Positions 1 through 7,163 of a stretch of 18,050 nt of DNA are shown here, one piece after another. This DNA comes from JBNJEM01 sp051745935 (lineage in GTDB: Bacteria; Planctomycetota; Planctomycetia; Pirellulales; Pirellulaceae), in assembly GCA_051745935.1 (NCBI GenBank), contig JBNJEM010000078.1, forward strand, positions 1-18,050. Direction: 5' to 3'. Under the pieces are notes generated by a model. That model saw only the letters and a program-made list of their open reading frames with translations, was not told the DNA's origin and did no database searches. Numbering within the stretch: position 1 is the first letter of the stretch; each line of letters begins with the position of its first letter. The position numbers were made by a program, and so were the translations under genes.

Positions 1-463
1 TAGGTCTCTTAGAGGTCCTTTCGTCTCAATACCGGCGAAACGAACGGCGCAACAATATGGATGGCAACGACTTGGAGTTTTTCCTCACCCCAGCCCGGCC
101 CCCTCTGTTCCGATCAGTGGTTGCGTTTCTGGTCGTGGATGCCACGTGGCCGATGATCACGCCAAGTCAGGACGCATTCGGAAAATGGGGCGCACATTTG
201 TCGCGTGGCTCCACCGGCGGGCCCCTCACAGCCGTTATTGTCCTCACGGTCGACCGCGCGTCCCACCCTTAGACACTTCCCAAACCACGGAAGCCGCAAG
301 CTTTTGCCAGCCCGCGTCGATGACCTAAAAAGTCAGGACAAGACCGATAATGTCGCGACAAGAAGCACCAGGCCCGCGACTCGCTCACAAGTACGCTCCA
401 AAATCCGCCACGACAGCCCCTCACAACGGGATCCACGCCAACCCACCATCACCAACCAACCAC
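1..463. other. Leading region without a recognisable gene
   Basis: Several short open frames exist on both strands, but none resembles a known protein, none has a convincing ribosome binding site, and they overlap one another in the way chance frames do in GC-rich DNA. The end of any gene to the left lies outside the window. No tRNA, terminator or mobile element was recognised. Confidence 0.5.
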
Positions 464-519
464 CAAGCACCAAGCACTAAGCACTAAGCACTAAGCACCA
501 AGCACCAAGCACCAAGCAC
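464..519. repeat. Eight-copy heptamer tandem repeat (YAAGCAC)
   Basis: Eight uninterrupted 7-bp units, each CAAGCAC or TAAGCAC. The first base varies in blocks: two C units, three T units, then three C units. The array ends about 50 bp before the start of the hydrolase gene. Short heptamer arrays of this kind are typical slippage repeats between genes. The block pattern suggests that groups of units were duplicated, not single ones. Confidence 0.9.
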
Positions 520-554
520 ACGTAAACGGGTTGCACAATGCCTCTCGTTGGTTT

Positions 555-559
555 AGGAG
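555..559 (+). promoter_or_regulatory. Shine-Dalgarno AGGAG setting the hydrolase start at 567
   Basis: AGGAG lies 7 nt before the ATG at 567. An earlier in-frame TTG at 531 has no such site, so the ATG is preferred. Confidence 0.6.
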
Positions 560-566
560 CCCACAT

Positions 567-2951
567 ATGTGGCGCGGATGTCAAGCGAACCTCTTTCCGC
601 ACTGGATCCCCATCTGCCGTCCGCTGCCGGTGTTGCTTTGTATTTCCATGTGGCCACTCGCTTGCGCTTCGGCGAGCAATTCATATTACCGTACGCTCAT
701 GCCGCCGTTACCGCCGCCAACGGTTGGAGCCAGGAACCAGCCGGGGGTGCTGGATCGTTTGCCTGAGCCCCCCATCGGGTGCGTGGGGCGGGTGCGGAAA
801 ACGGTCATTCTCGCCGATGAGCCGCGGCAAGCCGCTTTGGCGGCATTACGGAATCCGGCGCTGGGGGTACCGATGGCCAGCCAAGCCTTGGCCGCTGGGA
901 GGGATGCCGAGCGATCACGGCAAGTCACGTGCGTGGATCTTTACTTCGAGGGCGTCGCTTTCAGTTGGAACTTTCTGCAGTCTCCGGGGGCGAAACATCA
1001 CCCCGAGTACTCCGAGGCCTGGAAAGTCTATCACCGCTGTCTCGCCCGCCTGATCGGCTCAGCCCAACGCTTCGGGCGGCTGGATCCGCAAGGTGGTCTT
1101 CAGGTGGTGACGCCGATGGGCCCTCGCACCATTGCCACGTCGTACCACGGATTCCTCTGGCAGCCGGCCGATTTCACGCGTGTCGAGGTCGCGGCGGATT
1201 CCGGCCCCAAAAAACTGCGGCACAACTATAGCCGTTGCGGGCTGGGCGTCCCACTCGTGGTTATTCGCGAGGGCAGTAAGAATGAACGATTCTTGGAAGA
1301 CACGACGCCGTTCAACGCGACGGCCATTTTGCGACCGAGTCTAGCCGCGATCGCCGGCCAGGCCCCGCCCACCGGCGCGGCGTCCTCGCACGGCCTTCTT
1401 GAATTTCACGATCCGCTGCGAGTGAAAACCGTGTCATTCAACGGCAAGCGAATTGCGATGGCCACCAACACGTCCGCGGCTCTGGAATATGGCGTACGAG
1501 GAGAGCGTGGCGGCCCTTGGCGCAGCTTGACGTGCCCCGGACCCGCGGAGCCTGGACAAGAAAAACTGTTTCTGCTCGAACCCTACCAGCCAGGAAAATA
1601 CCCCGTGGTGTTCGTGCACGGACTCTTCCCATCGCCCCGAATCTGGGCTGAATTCGCCAACGAAATCCTGGCCCGACCCGATCTGCGCCGCCAGGTCCAG
1701 CTGGTCGGTTACCGCTATCCGACAGGCCGCCCTCTACTGGAAACAGCCGCCGTACTGCGCCGCGAATTGCTCGCCCTCAAACAGGCCTACGATTCGCGGG
1801 GAGAGGACCCGGGGATCGCCAACACGGCCGTGGTGGGGCACGGTACCGGGGGACTCGTGGCGAAGCTGACCGCCACCTACAGCGATGATCGCCTTTGGTA
1901 CAGCGTTGCCAGCCGACCTTTGGCTGAAATCAACGTCCCCGAGGAAGGCGGCCGCGACCGCCTGCGCGATCTCTTCTATTTCGACCCGGTCCCCTTCGTG
2001 CGTCGCGTCGTTTTCGTCGGCACGCCTCACAACGGTACCCAGCTGGCCAGTCGGACCCTGGGGCAATGGAGCGCCAGCCGCGCGCAACTGCCCGCCTCCG
2101 AGCGGATCGCGCATGACCTGTTGATCAAACAGAACCCTGGGGTGTTCAAGCCCGAAATGTCCGATCGCCTGCCCAACAGTATGGACTTGATGGATGGAAA
2201 CAGTTGTCTGCTGCGAACGATCAGAGTGCTTTGCACCGGTCCCCAGACGCAGCTGCACAACATCCTCGCCGTCGGCTGCCTTTCGTTTTCAGGACAAGGC
2301 GACGGCATGGTCTCCCGAAAAAGCGCGCAACACCACTCCGTTTCAACGGAAAAACAGGTTCCGAGCCATCACGGCAATTTGCATGAAACCGATGAGGCCA
2401 TCAAGGAACTCGCATGCATTTTGAGACGCCACATTCTGGAGGCGAACGACGTACCGCCGGCCGAGATGCACGACGCCAATTCCCCTGACCGCCTACCCAC
2501 CGAATCCCTAATGCCGCCCTCGCCATCCGGCTTGCTGGGCGAACCGTGGCCGGAGGAACTTCGCCCGCCGGTGTTCGGCACGGATGAGCTGGCTCCCAGC
2601 CTGTCATCGCCAGCCGATCAAGCCCCCCGCCCCGAGACCAGCTCCGAACCTCCAAGCTCCGACCAGGCACGAGACCTGCAACCGCTCCCCACCCATGACA
2701 GCCAACACAAAGCGGGTACTCCGGTGCCCAAACATCGCGAGCTCGAATCGCCGGGCAAGGCAAGCACGCCGGTGAGTGACTTCTCTGGCGATACCGCGGC
2801 GCCCGCCCACTCAACCCCGAACGGCGACGACATGCCAGCCGGGGAGAAACGCCCCGAGGACATTTCGCGCAAGGAACCCCCCGCTCGGGAACCGCTCATG
2901 TCGGAGGAACAATTCCAGGGACCGGAACTCTTCTCCCCCGGCTCCCAGTAG
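567..2951 (+). CDS. Secreted lipase-like alpha/beta hydrolase lacking the nucleophile serine
   Basis: The 794-residue protein starts with a basic stretch and a hydrophobic segment (about 13-33) ending near Cys-33, which reads as a signal peptide; the lipobox (PLAC) is poor. Residues about 60-330 match nothing I recognise. An alpha/beta hydrolase domain follows: the oxyanion HG at 351-352 within VVFVHG, the nucleophile-elbow strand at 421-430, GDG with Asp-579 as likely catalytic acid, and His-601/602 in SHHGNLH as likely catalytic base. The elbow reads G-H-G-T-G (424-428), where the family has G-H-S-x-G, so the nucleophile position is Gly-426. Residues about 640-794 are rich in Pro, Ser and Glu and probably disordered. 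Either it is a pseudoenzyme or Thr-427 has been co-opted. It stands alone, with no operon partner. Confidence 0.8.
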   Translation: MWRGCQANLFPHWIPICRPLPVLLCISMWPLACASASNSYYRTLMPPLPPPTVGARNQPGVLDRLPEPPIGCVGRVRKTVILADEPRQAALAALRNPALGVPMASQALAAGRDAERSRQVTCVDLYFEGVAFSWNFLQSPGAKHHPEYSEAWKVYHRCLARLIGSAQRFGRLDPQGGLQVVTPMGPRTIATSYHGFLWQPADFTRVEVAADSGPKKLRHNYSRCGLGVPLVVIREGSKNERFLEDTTPFNATAILRPSLAAIAGQAPPTGAASSHGLLEFHDPLRVKTVSFNGKRIAMATNTSAALEYGVRGERGGPWRSLTCPGPAEPGQEKLFLLEPYQPGKYPVVFVHGLFPSPRIWAEFANEILARPDLRRQVQLVGYRYPTGRPLLETAAVLRRELLALKQAYDSRGEDPGIANTAVVGHGTGGLVAKLTATYSDDRLWYSVASRPLAEINVPEEGGRDRLRDLFYFDPVPFVRRVVFVGTPHNGTQLASRTLGQWSASRAQLPASERIAHDLLIKQNPGVFKPEMSDRLPNSMDLMDGNSCLLRTIRVLCTGPQTQLHNILAVGCLSFSGQGDGMVSRKSAQHHSVSTEKQVPSHHGNLHETDEAIKELACILRRHILEANDVPPAEMHDANSPDRLPTESLMPPSPSGLLGEPWPEELRPPVFGTDELAPSLSSPADQAPRPETSSEPPSSDQARDLQPLPTHDSQHKAGTPVPKHRELESPGKASTPVSDFSGDTAAPAHSTPNGDDMPAGEKRPEDISRKEPPAREPLMSEEQFQGPELFSPGSQ

Positions 2952-3162
2952 GCTTCCTGGAACAGGCCTCGTAGTTTGACAGCGCCGCTTTGATTCGCCC
3001 GATGAACGCAAGGCGTTACGATAGACAGTTTTAGCCCCACCGGCACGGACCCGCGGGGAAGTGGCGACGTGCAACCGGAAAAGGCATCGATGTTCACATG
3101 GCGGCCTGCGCGCGCTCCAGGCGGCGCGAAAAAAAGAGGGGGAATGAGAGAGAGAAAGTAGA

Positions 3163-3267
3163 CGTCGGGTGGCACTTTCCTGAGCGAGCGCGGGAGAGGC
3201 TTCCATTTCCGACAGCGTCGGGTGGCACTGGCTGAGCGAGCGCGGGAGAGGCTTCCATTTCCGACAG
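3163..3267. repeat. 53-bp direct repeat, two copies
   Basis: Two head-to-tail units (3163-3215 and 3216-3267) share a CGTCGGGTGGCAC start and a long identical tail ending TTCCATTTCCGACAG. They differ only in the few bases after GGCACT. The second unit contains GCACTGGCT, whose reverse complement AGCCAGTGC follows about 60 bp later, so a larger hairpin is possible. It resembles the non-coding dispersed repeats of planctomycete genomes. Confidence 0.85.
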
Positions 3268-3423
3268 CGCTGATCGCGAGCGGAGCCAGTGCACGGTTTC
3301 CACTTCCCTCGCGTGGTGCCATGCCCCGGTCACGGTGTACAGGCCCTCAACCCACACTGGCTCCGTTCGCTCAATCTCAAGGCAATGTAATAGGTGCCTG
3401 ATGTCGCACACCCTTTCATGCTT

Positions 3424-3651
3424 TCATCCCGTTTCAGGAATACATCGCTCACACAGGAAAGTGCCACTCTCGATTTTAACGGCCTGGGCCCGCTCCCAGC
3501 AGAGCTCGGCCGGCGTGCGGACCGTGCACGACCCCGGGCACGCATCCACGGCCCGCACGATGTCGTCCCAGACCAGATTCATCACGCGGCGCACGGACGC
3601 TCGATGCGTGCCACCGACGTATTCCATCTCCCCTTTGCAGATCGCGCGGTA
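3424..3651 (-). pseudogene. Possible remnant of an unrecognised gene
   Basis: The minus-strand frame ending at 3424 has coding-like codon choice and reads as a plausible protein (for example VMNLVWDDIVRAVDACPG), with paired cysteines near its end. No start with a good ribosome site is present. The frame upstream on the minus strand (3650-3950) continues in a different register, which suggests a frameshifted older gene. I do not recognise the family. It could also be chance. Confidence 0.25.
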
Positions 3652-3973
3652 CCGCGGGCGAGGCTCGGTTCCACGAAGACGTCACGACAGAAGCTGATGC
3701 CGTGGAACCACCGCTGCGCGGCCGCTTCGGCCCGCTGGCCGACGCGACTGGCCGCGCCCAGCGCCCGCCGGCAGCGCGTTTTCAACTGGTGCGACACCGC
3801 CATGCACGCCGCGCGGTTCACCCCGTGCGTTTCCAGAATCGCCGTCGTTTCGGCGGAGGCGTCGCTCAGTGGCCCGTCGAACCCCTCCCCCGAGCGACGG
3901 CGGGGCACTTCGCCGGCCATCGACGCGGGCACGGTCATGCCCAACATCAACGAAGATTACACGGGAAAGGCAC

Positions 3974-4007
3974 CTGACCTGGGACCGCTTCTGACCTGGG
4001 ACCGCTG
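3974..4007. repeat. 17-bp tandem duplication
   Basis: CTGACCTGGGACCGCT occurs twice in a row with a period of 17 bp. This looks like simple slippage in non-coding sequence. Confidence 0.8.
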
Positions 4008-4136
4008 GAGCTCGGCCAGCCCATGCCGCATTACGGCTCACGGGAGAAAGCATTGAAGGGAGAAGAAAGATCAGTGACTGACTGATGAACATTCGAAAAT
4101 ATCGCTCTATCCAGGTCTGGGCCAGTTCTCCTTTGC

Positions 4137-4292
4137 ATGCTGACACTGTGGCTGGGTGTGTCCGGCGACGCGAGATCCGATCAGCATGAGATCGTGGAGC
4201 AGCTAGGCAGCCAGGTCGAACGTTACAGCGTGAAGACCGACGACGCTGGCAATATCGACGCGCCGGGAAGTGTCTTCGTCGCTTCAAATTGA
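4137..4292 (+). pseudogene. Truncated planctomycete membrane-protein remnant
   Basis: A 51-codon frame starts MLTLWLGVSGDARSDQHEIV and ends after GNIDAPGSVFVASN. It resembles the N-terminal part of a common planctomycete family that opens with a short helix ending in LWLG, followed by a charged R/Q/E stretch and a D-GN motif. Normal members continue for hundreds of residues. Just upstream, CAGTTCTCC (QFS) in another frame fits the expected QFSL start, so a frameshift near 4130 has probably separated the true beginning. The call rests on pattern memory only. Confidence 0.35.
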
Positions 4293-4307
4293 TAATAGGT
4301 CAACTGA

Positions 4308-4595
4308 TCAACCCGCACCGTGTCCTTTCAACGTTTCCTGGTACTTGCGTGCGGAGACATCCGAAAAACCATTTTCCATTTGTTCAGTGCAAATATCTTC
4401 GACCGCCTTGTGAAGATTGCCTTGATTGCCTTTCAACGCGAAAATGTAGTCACCACCGCTGTCGCCAATCTTCTCGGCAATCGTCTTTTGGCAGCCTGCC
4501 GCATCAATAGTGACAATCCCACCAGCAACATCTCCAACATTTTCTCGCTCTCCAGAAAGTACGTGGGCAAGTCCACTAACGGAAAGCGATATGGT
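4308..4595 (-). mobile_element. ISAs1-family transposase fragment
   Basis: The minus-strand frame encodes a stretch typical of ISAs1/H-repeat DDE transposases: IVTIDAAGCQKTIAEKIG around the second catalytic Asp, then GGDYIFALKGNQGNLH, then KYQETLKGHG. In intact relatives the last motif continues as GHGR-E; here it breaks into GAG and a stop at 4308. The frame opens only after a TAA at 4596-4598, and the sequence before the GGIVTIDA segment does not fit the family. About 95 codons remain of a protein that normally has roughly 370. No terminal inverted repeats were found. This is a dead fragment. Confidence 0.8.
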
Positions 4596-4682
4596 TTACC
4601 AAATCCTAAGGCGGCAGGGTCGCCAACCAAATAGGGACACCGCACAGGGATGGTGCGCTCCCGTTGGTCGCTCACGTCAAGG

Positions 4683-4703
4683 ATGCGCGCACCGTGCGCG
4701 CAT
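4683..4703. repeat. Perfect 10-bp inverted repeat
   Basis: ATGCGCGCAC and its exact reverse complement are separated by one base. With almost no loop it would form a shorter hairpin or act as a symmetric protein site. It lies downstream of the response regulator gene on that gene's strand, without a T-tract, so it is not an obvious terminator. Confidence 0.6.
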
Positions 4704-4855
4704 GTTACGCCCTAAGACTCTAAGTTATCGCGCCAACCTATCTTGCCTAAAGCGCGCGTCGGCCGTGGACCAAGGCCTCCCCCGAAATAAACTCGCAGCC
4801 AGATTCCAGTGCCCAGCCGTAGTGCGAGCGGCCAAGGGTGCTTCCGCGAGCGGCG

Positions 4856-5260
4856 TCACGCGAGCAATCGTTCGACGCTGGCGAGCAGTCGGTCCATGGC
4901 AAACGGTTTCCGCAAGTAATCGTCCACGCCCAGCATTTCCGCGTAGGCTTTGTGGCGGCTCCCCTCGTTCGCGGTAATCATGATGACTCGCACCGGGACC
5001 GGCCGCGTGCGTCTGAGCTTTTCCAGGACCAGAAAACCGCTTCGTTTGGGCATCATCATGTCCAGAATAACCAAGTCGGGATCCTCGCGCTCCGCCATGG
5101 CGAGTCCCTGGTTACCGTCTCGGGCGACCAGGACTTTGTATCCTTTTGCCTCCAGCGTATACTGCATCGCCTCGATGATCTCAACGTCATCGTCCACTAA
5201 CAAGATTCGTTTGGTTTTTGCCGCGGCAGGCGTCTGCTCTTTGGCATTTGTGTCAGCCAT
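4856..5260 (-). CDS. Single-domain response regulator (CheY-like receiver)
   Basis: The 134-residue protein is one receiver domain with no output domain. The acidic cluster is Asp-23/24/25 in ILLVDDD, the phosphoacceptor is Asp-67 in LVILDMMMP, the switch Thr-96 lies in MITAN, and Lys-118 in RKPF completes the set, so phosphorylation should be intact. The first 17 residues form a polar, Ala/Lys/Gln-rich tail. The ATG at 5260 is chosen; a TTG directly before it is in frame, and AGGG lies about 11 nt upstream. Its kinase is not in the window. Such proteins act by docking on partner proteins. It lies 134 nt after aat on the same strand and could be cotranscribed, although a weak hairpin sits between them. 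Confidence 0.93.
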   Translation of the reverse strand: MADTNAKEQTPAAAKTKRILLVDDDVEIIEAMQYTLEAKGYKVLVARDGNQGLAMAEREDPDLVILDMMMPKRSGFLVLEKLRRTRPVPVRVIMITANEGSRHKAYAEMLGVDDYLRKPFAMDRLLASVERLLA

Positions 5261-5367
5261 CAATTCACTACCCTTTTTCTAGTGCCATCCCCGGGGCGCA
5301 TGGGGCCAAAGCCAATCTATAGAACTAGCGGAGATCGTTCATCTTTGCAACCGACTCCGCGAATAAA

Positions 5368-5380
5368 CCTCCGGTGGAGG
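5368..5380 (-). terminator. Weak possible terminator after aat
   Basis: On the minus strand, CCTCC-ACC-GGAGG forms a 5-bp hairpin followed by TTTATT, 14 nt past the aat stop codon. The stem is short and the T-tract interrupted, so partial read-through into the response regulator gene is likely. Confidence 0.3.
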
Positions 5381-5394
5381 GCCAATTCGAGGGC

Positions 5395-6108
5395 CTATGA
5401 ACGCCGCAACATGGAGCTTATCCGCGAGAGGTCCAACCCGTGGCCAAAGTCGACCGGGGCGTTTACCGCGCGGTGGAGGCGACCGAGGAAGTTGTCTCGG
5501 GAGATCTCCGATGCGCCCAGCCGTACCACATGGGCGGTGGCCTGTTGGACATCGAACAATTGAAACCCTCGAGCTTTAAGATGCCCGACCAGGAATACAA
5601 TCGCGACTTTGGAGGCGTCACGTTCCCGGTAAAACATCGATTCTCCAGCGAAAAACGCGCCAATACTCACCCCGTATACCCCGCCCACCAACGTCCCCTC
5701 CCGCCATACTTCCACACTGTGAGCATGCCCCTGTCGATGGAGCTCACGGTAGGCGCGGATCATGTCCGCCGTGATCCACGTTTCGCCAAACGGCGCTCGA
5801 GGGGCGGCACATCCAGCGATGACGCCAGCAAAGTCGCGATCACTGGTGACCTGAAACCGGCCGCTCCGAATCCGCCGCGCCAATCGGCGCGACACGTGGA
5901 ACTGGTTGAGTTCCAACACGGCCCGGGGGTCCGGCGAAAACCAGGCCAAAATCTCATAACCGTGGTCGACGATCGGCCAGGGGAATATCCCTTGCCTGTA
6001 GGCGGCCACGACCCAATTGGGGGCCAACTTCCCACCGATCATAAGCAATCCGTCCTCGGTCGCGCACGAGAGGGGCGGGAACTCAATAGGCTCCTCAAAC
6101 ACGCTCAT
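5395..6108 (-). CDS. aat: Leucyl/phenylalanyl-tRNA-protein transferase
   Basis: The enzyme transfers Leu or Phe from charged tRNA to the N-terminal Arg or Lys of proteins, marking them for ClpS/ClpAP degradation (bacterial N-end rule). The 237-residue protein shows the family signature in order: DGLLMIGGKLAP (19-30), QGIFPWP (39-45), WFSPDPRAVL (56-65), ETWITADMIRAY, GGVYGVSIGAFFAGESMF and FDVQQATAHV near the end. The length is normal for the family. I chose the ATG at 6108, which has AAAGGA 11 nt upstream and gives the usual compact N-terminus. An upstream ATG at 6153 would add 15 Arg-rich residues. It is followed on the same strand by the response regulator; no functional link between them is evident. 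Confidence 0.95.
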   Translation of the reverse strand: MSVFEEPIEFPPLSCATEDGLLMIGGKLAPNWVVAAYRQGIFPWPIVDHGYEILAWFSPDPRAVLELNQFHVSRRLARRIRSGRFQVTSDRDFAGVIAGCAAPRAPFGETWITADMIRAYRELHRQGHAHSVEVWREGTLVGGVYGVSIGAFFAGESMFYRERDASKVAIVFLVGHLKARGFQLFDVQQATAHVVRLGASEISRDNFLGRLHRAVNAPVDFGHGLDLSRISSMLRRS

Positions 6109-6200
6109 GGCAATGAACGTCCTTTCGCGTGGGGAAATTCGTGGAAATCTCATGACAGTTTAGCCGATTGGCGTCCGTCAGGCTTCTTACCGCTCCTAAC

Positions 6201-6271
6201 CAAACTTCGTTCCCGCTCCCAAAAGTCCCTGGGTGAAAGGAAACCTGAGTGGTTTTGTTATGGCGTCCTAG
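6201..6271 (-). repeat. Dispersed repeat, copy A
   Basis: On the minus strand this reads ...GCCATAACAAAACC, then TTTCCT, CAGGG, CTTTTGGGAGCG and AAGTTTGG. It aligns over about 70 bp with copy B at 9799-9876 with roughly one change in four and a few gaps. In this copy the ATG of copy B is ATA, so it cannot serve as a gene start here. Confidence 0.75.
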
Positions 6272-6890
6272 CCTGATCGCCGTGAATCTGGCGAGATACG
6301 ACGAAAGTCTCCCTCAACCGGCATCACCTTGGAATGGCTGATGCCAATCGGTTAACGTGGTACGAAATCTCAAGTTTGTCGAGTGCCAAGTCCGGATTCG
6401 TGAATGCCGCGGGATTAAGGCCACTGATTTAGAGGGTAACGCACGTGAGTCAAAACGCTATAATACAGGGTAAGGTTTTGGCACGGTCCCGAAGGGGAAG
6501 CTAGAACCAGTCGCGGGATGCGTCCTGCCCTGGAGAGCCCGGGGTTCGCTCATGCGGGGGCGCGATGGACTTTCATGCATCTTCACGTTCCAGCTCGACG
6601 GAGTTCGAACGCCATTGATACGAGACCGCGGCACGCGTTCTCGGGTTCGAAAGCGTTAGCTTTCCCGGTTGACCTTTGCCACCTTACCAGTGATCAATAA
6701 TGTGGGGGGGGGGCAATCGCCTGCAACCCGGCCAGGGTGGCCGCCAGCGACGACGCCTCGCCCCGGCGAGATGGGAGGAGAATTGTTAGGGTGCGCGTGC
6801 CGGATTTGGCAGTGTAACGGGTGGCTGAGGGCCGCGGGCTCCAGGACAGTGGTTTCCGCGCGGCTGGGGGGGTTGTCGGCCCGAGGCAGT

Positions 6891-6992
6891 ATATTTCAGG
6901 CGGTCGGATTTGTCCGAGTGGAAAGCTGCTCGACGCAAGCCGTCCTCCCGTTGGTCGGACTCGCGGCGGACAAAGCCATCCGCGACCAGTAT
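6891..6992 (+). repeat. About-100-bp dispersed element, copy 1 (tandem)
   Basis: First unit of a 102-bp tandem pair. It begins TTTCAGGCGGTCGG and ends CCGCGACCAGTATA. The left end (GGTCGGATTTGTCCG) is complementary, with bulges, to the right end (CGGACAAAGCCATCCGCGACC), so the element can fold into one long hairpin with a small inner GACG/CGTC stem. It carries no coding capacity. Confidence 0.9.
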
Positions 6993-7094
6993 AGTTTTCA
7001 GGCGGTCGGATTTGTCCCAGTGCAAAGCTGCTCGATGCAAGCCGTCCTCCCGTTGGTTGGACTCGCGGCGGACAAAGCCATCCGCGACCAGTAT
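6993..7094 (+). repeat. About-100-bp dispersed element, copy 2 (tandem)
   Basis: Second unit, nearly identical to copy 1 (five single-base changes by eye). The junction sequence CAGTATAGTTTT recurs at its right edge. It ends about 70 bp before the protease start codon, so it probably lies in that gene's leader or promoter region. Confidence 0.9.
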
Positions 7095-7163
7095 AGTTTT
7101 TCCACCACGGCTGTTTGTCCATCGCGGGCTCGTGGACAGGCTCAGCGGTGAATCGAAACGACC

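Larger units (their letters stand above)
2952..4136. other. Decayed intergenic region
   Basis: About 1.2 kb with no intact gene. It contains a 53-bp direct repeat, a short 17-bp tandem repeat and, on the minus strand, a stretch of coding-like sequence listed separately. Long open frames on both strands here look like chance frames or remnants. The region continues into further gene fragments up to 4850, so the whole interval appears to be a graveyard of old insertions. Confidence 0.5.
6109..7163. other. Long divergent intergenic region rich in repeats
   Basis: About 1 kb separates the divergent aat and protease genes. It holds one copy of a dispersed repeat shared with the start of the VWA gene (6201-6271), a run of ten G at 6704-6713, and a tandem pair of the roughly 100-bp element (6891-7094) ending about 70 bp before the protease start. 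No protein gene is supported; open frames over 6694-7266 only translate the repeats. Promoters for both genes should lie here but cannot be placed. Confidence 0.6.

Noticed and set aside
2618..3322. Minus-strand open frame of 234 codons overlapping the hydrolase end
   Set aside because: It is antisense to the Pro/Ser-rich tail of the hydrolase and runs into the 53-bp direct repeat; composition is that of a shadow frame.
3682..4287. Minus-strand open frame of 201 codons
   Set aside because: Arg-rich with no motif; it overlaps a better-supported plus-strand remnant and competing minus-strand remnants.
6459..6464. Perfect TATAAT
   Set aside because: No acceptable -35 hexamer lies 16-18 bp upstream, and the next plus-strand gene is about 700 bp away.
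6470..6535. Possible SRP-type small RNA (GGTCCCGAAGGGGAAGC, then GCGGGATGCG)
   Set aside because: It vaguely resembles 4.5S RNA, but the invariant AGCAGCC and GGTCAGG core bases are absent and the arms do not pair properly.
6891..7094. CRISPR-like direct repeats
   Set aside because: The units are about 102 bp, directly abutting, without unique spacers, and occur singly elsewhere.
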